From the NCBI GenBank assembly GCA_027605045.1, contig JAQFWX010000020.1, positions 1 to 64,000 of the forward strand: a stretch of DNA of 64,000 bases. The letters run 5' to 3'. This DNA is from Phallus indusiatus (lineage: Eukaryota; Basidiomycota; Agaricomycetes; Phallales; Phallaceae). A program made the translations under genes and the position numbers. The notes under the pieces were generated by a model. That model was not told the DNA's origin. It worked only from the letters and a program-made list of their open reading frames with translations, and did not search any database. Each line of letters begins with the position of its first letter. Within the stretch, counting starts at the first letter, position 1. Shown here in pieces: positions 58,527-64,000 of the stretch.

Positions 58527-60280
58527 TTACACACGATCTGCTCCAGACTGGTGGTCATCCAGATCTTGAACGGCTTTAGTAGGTTGGCCGGTATCCGCCG
58601 GTAGTTCAGGAGGATTATCAAAATCGCCGTTTCCAACATCCAAATTCATGTTTTCCTCTTGATCACCCATTTCCTCCAAGAGAGACTGGTGAACTTGTTG
58701 TAGAACACTTTGAATCTGAAGTGTTGGCAGGGATATGTTGCTGGCTTTCATCAGCGCAGCATTGCGTTGACGAAGATCCAAAACGAAATCGGAAACCAAG
58801 ATAGCTATAAAGCTATTCGATAGAAAATTAAACAGAAAATCTACAGAGAAAATCATTTTGTTGTACCTGTTTTCGAAGGCAACTAACATATCGGATGCAG
58901 CGTTCTAATCATAGATAAAGACAAGACAATATCCCGACCGAAATCAGACTTACATCCGAGAACTGAGGATGAATTTAATAACATATAGCAAGAGTATGTA
59001 CAGTACTCACTACGACTTGTATAATTGCAAATATGGTGGATAAAGTTGCTCCGAAGCTAGAAGAGCATCAGGACTATCATCTTCACAGAAATTTGGCTTT
59101 ATGTGCTTACAGTATTCCTGAGATAACTAATTGAACTATATGAGATGATCGCGCAGGATAGTTTATTGAAACTTGCTCTGTTTAAGGAATATGGAAACAA
59201 GGTCATCACCGTTTCTAATTCCAGCTCTGATCTTTGATCTCCAAGTTCCCCATATATTCCACCAGCATATTATGAGCTCTATGAAGCCACTAACGATATT
59301 GAGAATGTTTGTTAGAAAGTTAACCAGAACTATCTCGTCTGAAATGTGTCAATTTTCAGAGATCAATCTTGTCAAATTTGATGAACATATATACCAGTGA
59401 CACTAGAACTAAAAAAATGAGAAACAATGTAGAGCGAGCATTCATGTTAAAGAGACTAACCTTGTAAAACACCCTTGTAGTACTATAGATTCTGAGAAAA
59501 GGATGAACATGAATTCTGAGAGAGGTTGTAAGAAAATCTTCTTACGATATATTTGTAAACCCAGTCCCAAAAAGAGAGTCGAGGCTAAAACAACCGTTAT
59601 TATCTTATTTCCTTTACAAAGGGCGTAAGCACGGGCAATCAATAAACCTTGAATCAGTATTAAACAAAGCCGAATGGAAATAACATGAGTTGCGTAATGA
59701 CCTCTGAAGCCAATATACTCCAAAAGACCGAGAAAACTAATCACATTGGCGAGATTATTACAAGTGCTGTGGTTCCTGAATTATGAATTCTATAATCATA
59801 TGTAAGCTCTTACCTTCCCAGCTATTCGAGATTTCGGGACAATAGGAATCAGTTTCAAGAGGGACTGGTGCTCAATATTCCGCTGCTCACCGGTAAAAAC
59901 TCATCCCAGATGATAAGCCCCGCCGTAATCAATGCACCATATCTCGTGAATATGTAAAGTACGGCCGGGAGACTAAATCTTTTGAACCAAATGTATTCAA
60001 TCTCTTGCGGAAATCCAAGGATGACAGCATATAATGATAGTGCTTCAATATCCGAGTTCGTCTTTAAGCTTCCATATATGTACATGTAAATTTGAGGAAC
60101 TCACCTAAACTGGCAAAGAGACCCAGTTGGAGGATATAGCTAGTATACCGTAGTGAATGAGTATTTCGAACGGGTTTCACGACATAAGAAAAGAACTCCA
60201 TACAACTCATATGCCTCTTGTATCAAACCTTCGCTCATGCTCTGCATGGCTTGAGTCATGTTACCGAGCGTATTGTTCAT
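58527..60280 (-). CDS. DUF6533 seven-transmembrane protein, copy 6 (second subfamily)
   Basis: Minus-strand gene, start MNNTLGNMTQAMQSMSEGL. Exons give 'YAVILGFPQEIEYIWFKRF', the DUF6533 core 'LPAVLYIFTRYGALITAG', 'NVISFLGLLEYIGF', 'GLLIARAYALCKGNKIITVV', 'DEIVLVNFLTNILNIVSG', 'WWNIWGTWRSKIRAGI' and the tail 'FIAILVSDFVLDLRQRNA', followed by an acidic cytosolic tail ('ISLPTLQIQSVLQQ...'). It is closer to the textbook DUF6533 pattern than copies 1-5. One phase problem: between 'FLKQSKF' and 'VQLVISGIL' (about 59168) the frame needs one more T or an intron that I could not place cleanly. Function unknown; membrane protein. Confidence 0.72.
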
Positions 60281-62036
60281 TTTCGAAAATCAACGACTGA
60301 GGAAGGAGACAGCACCAGGCTGCTTGCAATAAAAAGAAAGAAGAAAACGATTAAAAGAATGAAGACCGGAAGCTTGAGCTTGAGAGAAAACCTTAGTCAA
60401 TCTATTATAAATACTGAAAGAGAAGAAGCATTCCTGAGTTGAGGCCTTACATCATCTCATTTATAGCAGGATGAAACTCCAGTTTTTGTACTCAGTGCCG
60501 CACGTTTTCACCGCTTTCCTTACTCTGCTGCTTGCTTTGAACTGCACCACGAGTGATTAACACAAACCATTTTGCCTAAACCCTTGACAAATTTACATTC
60601 CGTAAAACAACAAATAAAACAGAGGATGGTCCGTGCTATCCTTATCGAGGCTGAGTGCCACTCAGCTTGAAAGATGATCTCGTTGTCTCGTTGATTAAAA
60701 TCCTTGTCCCCTTCTTCTATCAGCAGCACAACATCAGCAAGTTGCTACAAAGATAGTGGCAAAGAAATTGCACCTTCTTCGTATTACAAGCCGCAACTCA
60801 ACTCCGAACCAATCGTTGGTTAATTGAATTAGGCCTACGGAATGAATATGCTTGTGCCGATTACGAAAAAAACTGTGCCCTGTAGCGACTTCTTCTCTCA
60901 GGTTTCGAGGCTTCGATTGTCTGTTGCTATGAACAGTTGTTATGATATGGAAAGAATGGAAGAAATTAAATTATATACTCCATTCGTCTGCGGAATTTCG
61001 TTATCAGCACATAACGTGAGAGGTTCTACGGTGCCCACAATGACGAACTCCGCTGATTGCCGGGGTTTGTTTGGTATGTTCAATTCTCTGATCCTTCGAG
61101 AACATATGACTTTGGCCCGATGGATTTACTCCATTTTCACGGCCAGTTTCAACCCGTACGTGCGTACAGGAAACGATGAACGTGAAACTTCGAAGGGAGG
61201 CGACCAGTTGACAAAAAAGTAAGAGCCTGCTTCGACAGTTTATGGGCACCTTCGTCCTTGGCCGATTCTTCCATCATAAATGATTGACAATCCGCGACTT
61301 CTTTGAAGTGCGTCAGTCAAGATCGGATCATATCGCGGTACATAGTAGTGAAATCACCCACCAAAGTAGAAGGCGATTAGTAGTCTGTATAACTAGTAGC
61401 CTCAGACCAAATACCCTAGAATAAAGATTTTTAGCGTATTACGGACCATAACAAGCGGCAATTGGATTGGAGTCAAATTGCGATGATGAAAAGTTTGCTT
61501 CTATCTCTGACGCGTCCTTTTTGGTGAATGGCAAACGTGGCTGTTCACTCCACTCTTGAGAAGTGTTTCTAACCGCACAGCAGAGATTGTTCTAATGATG
61601 GAGCTAAGATGCAGTTGAGGACCGAGGTCATCGCTTCGTCATGGCGCAAAACGACACGTGTCACCGTGTCACTGACGAATGTCACACGTGCTTTGTTTGC
61701 GCTGAATCAGATTCATGCTGAGAATGGTCGACATGATATCTTGATTCTGGTGATCAATTTGTGGCAATTCGAAGACAATTGGACGATGTACGAATTTTAG
61801 AATCACTTTCTCCTCCGTAGCCGTACGGAACTCGAAGTTCACTCTACCCAGCCCAACTGAGGCTACATATAGGGGATACACGATATATCAGATTATTCGA
61901 TACAGACCCGGCCGGTCATATAATTACAAAGCCTACAAAAAATAACACCTTATTCTTCTTTAAACCCTAGAAGTAAAACGATGCACAATAATTCACAGAA
62001 CGACTTTATCTGTGCGCGCAAATACCAAGTATCGCA
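60281..62036. other. Intergenic with a doubtful 126-codon ORF
   Basis: About 1.75 kb between two 7TM genes. The plus-strand frame 60842-61222 (126 codons, Cys-containing, no hydrophobic segment) has no motif I recognise. The opposite strand is also open over 81 codons. No supporting promoter element is seen. Confidence 0.35.
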
Positions 62037-63825
62037 TCAAACAGCGGCCATATATGGATCCCTACGAGTGTGAATAGACGTCGAGTCGCTAGCACCATCC
62101 GATGATTCGTCTCCGAAGACTTCAGGATCGAGACCATCATTATCTCCTGCCTCAAGTGTGGCACTAGCACGATTCGAGTTGTTGGCATGATCACCTAGCT
62201 CCACAATGATAGATCGGTCCACGTGTTGCAGGACGGTTTGAATTTGCAGTGTTGGCAACGTTATGTTTTTGGCTTCTATTTCTTCGGAGTTACGTTGACG
62301 AAGGTCCAATGTAAACCCAGTAACCAAAATAGATGATAGACTATGAATCAAAATGAGAATGAGAATGGAGTAAACAACTTCAGAAAAAACCAGATAGTCT
62401 TACCTGTTTTCGTAAATAATTAGAATGTTAAGTACCGGGCTCTATTAGTGGCAAAAAAAAACTGTATCGGATTGAATCCTGAATGCATTGATGTCGGCAC
62501 TTACATTCACCCCCTAGATGGAAAATTAGAGTTGGGATAAACGCCAAGTGTAAACTTACTGCTTGATGAACGATTATGCTGGTAATGGCCACAGTAATCA
62601 CAAAGCTTAGTACGAAGATGAATGAAGATAATGCATTTCAAATAAATACATATGCTCACAATATTCTCGAGAAAACTAAGTTAACTCATTAGAGTAGATC
62701 TCACCAGGAGTATTATTGAGACGCACTCTGTGACAGGAATATGGAAACGAGGTCCCGGTTGCTTTGAATTCCAGCCTCACGCTTTAATCTCCAGGTTCCC
62801 CAAATGTTCCACAAGCAGACTCCGAATACTATGAAATCGGTAACAACGGTGACAATATTTGAAAGAAGTCCGACTAGACTCAGTTCCTCTGAAATGTAAA
62901 CAAATCAATCAAAGAGCCCGATGACGCCGCTCATGATTAGGAACAAATGCATAGAATGTGAATGTACCATTGGCACTATAATTATAACGTTAGTAGGAAA
63001 TGGGATAAAACTGTTTGACTGACTAACACGGGAACACATCCATTGAATACGATTAGTTCTGAGGAACAGTTTATTAGATTCTCTCAGCCAGTCAACTTAG
63101 AAGTCCTTTTACCGAAAAGTAGTATGCCCGCGCCCGCCAGGACACTGAACAATAAAATTCCACCCAGAATCTTATTACCTCGACAGAGAGAATATGCTCG
63201 GGCGACCAATAAACCTTATGTAGATTTGGTTATGAATGCACACCCAGCAAACACTGTTGCACTAACCTTGAACACCAAAATATGCGAGAAGAGTCATAAC
63301 ATTTGAGGCATCAGCGAGATCATTACAAGCCCTTCCTTTTTTTCAGCTTTCTGGTTTCGTCAAGTGAGAACAGAATCGTACCTTCCCTGAAGAGGACCAT
63401 TGAACCTATCAGTACTTACGGTCGTCGAGAATTAAAAATATTTTTACTCACCGGTAAGAATTGAACGGGGATATTGAGCCCTTCACCAATCAAGGTCCCG
63501 TATCTTGCACAGATATAAAGGAACGTTGGTACACTGAATCGCTTGGACCAGATATATTCGACTTCTCGTCCAAAACTTAGTATGGTAGCATATGTTACAA
63601 GCACTATGGGTTTACAGATTCAGGTCATCAATTTCTCCTAATCAAGATTTGGGCAGCTCACCTAGATTGCTGATAAGACACAGTCCAAAAACATTACTAT
63701 ACATAGACTTAATATTTTGTGTCATTGTAGAAAACAGTTTGCTACCTTTCAAATACTTCTTGAATAAAAGCATCCATCATGGCGGCATCCTGAGCTTCAG
63801 TCATATTACTGGTCGTGTTGTTCAT
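62037..63825 (-). CDS. DUF6533 seven-transmembrane protein, copy 7 (possibly broken)
   Basis: Tandem paralogue of copy 6, start MNNTTSNMTEAQDAAMMDAF. Conserved parts are 'YATILSFGREVEYIWSKRF', 'VPTFLYICARYGTLIGEG', 'GLLVARAYSLCRGNKILGGI', 'NIVTVVTDFIVFGVCLWNIWGTWRLKREAGI' and the C-terminal 'LSSILVTGFTLDLRQRNS', followed by 'ITLPTLQIQTVLQHV', which copy 6 shares. Three problems: exon 2 needs one more T in a T5 run (about 63687-63691), an in-frame TGA falls after 'SKLTG' unless a 31-base intron is used, and stops lie near 'LSQSASQ'. This may be a decaying copy, or it may have suffered the same one-base gaps as other genes here. Confidence 0.6.
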
Positions 63826-64000
63826 TTTTGAGAATAATAAATAAAAATCTGAATGGCAGATGCCTGTGTGTTAGATTATGACAGTTTCTAAGATATAAGG
63901 CAATGGCACCACAGCGATGCTACTGGTGAAGGAGGAAATAAGAGTCAAAAAGATCGATAGCGGTTTAGGGGAAAGTGGAGCCTTTTAAATACAGAAGATA
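63826..64000. other. Upstream region of 7TM copy 7
   Basis: The last 175 bases hold the presumed promoter of the minus-strand 7TM gene; no motif stands out. Confidence 0.4.

Overview
The window is nuclear DNA of a filamentous basidiomycete, most likely a mushroom-forming Agaricomycete. Genes are split by many short GT-AG introns, mostly about 45-70 bases. Several lineage-typical families are present: a FunK1 fungal protein kinase, DUF6533-type seven-transmembrane proteins, F-box proteins with an N-terminal 'MGQxW..LDK' module, and a CaaX-ending small ORF that resembles a mating-pheromone precursor. I saw no tRNA, rRNA, CRISPR array or bacterial-type operon.

Layout. 0-21 kb: the pheromone-like ORF, then five paralogous DUF6533-type 7TM genes (four on minus, one on plus) around an island of housekeeping genes: a putative two-finger zinc protein, a peroxiredoxin, a CEP95/DUF5745-like protein, a BolA-family protein and the Golgi protein UNC-50/Gmh1. 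23-33 kb: a proline iminopeptidase, a FunK1 kinase, two tandemly duplicated F-box genes separated by a hAT-type MITE, and a METTL18/Hpm1 protein-histidine methyltransferase. 34-41 kb: serine hydroxymethyltransferase and a large WW-domain/Arg-Ser-rich protein. 41-43 kb: decayed trypsin-like (S1/PA clan) protease sequence. 43-49 kb: two divergently transcribed NIS (IucA/IucC) siderophore synthetases. 50-55 kb: a GMC oxidoreductase and a cytochrome P450 in convergent orientation. 56-64 kb: an F-box-like protein and two more DUF6533 genes.

The most interesting functional signal is the siderophore region. The two NIS synthetases share one promoter, and it contains an inverted pair of exact ATCWGATAA boxes, the recognition site of the Fep1/Urbs1/SreA iron-sensing GATA repressors. 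The BolA promoter carries the same kind of box, although one such site per window is expected by chance. The GMC oxidase and P450 next to the NIS pair could be tailoring enzymes; that is inference.

A caution for any reader: many conserved genes here (7TM-1, peroxiredoxin, CEP95-like, UNC-50, proline iminopeptidase, FunK1, F-box copy 1, SHMT and others) look broken by exactly one missing base, usually in a short homopolymer. Other genes parse perfectly through many introns. This points to homopolymer under-calling in the assembly rather than real gene death. Exon boundaries were placed by eye and may be off by a base or so.
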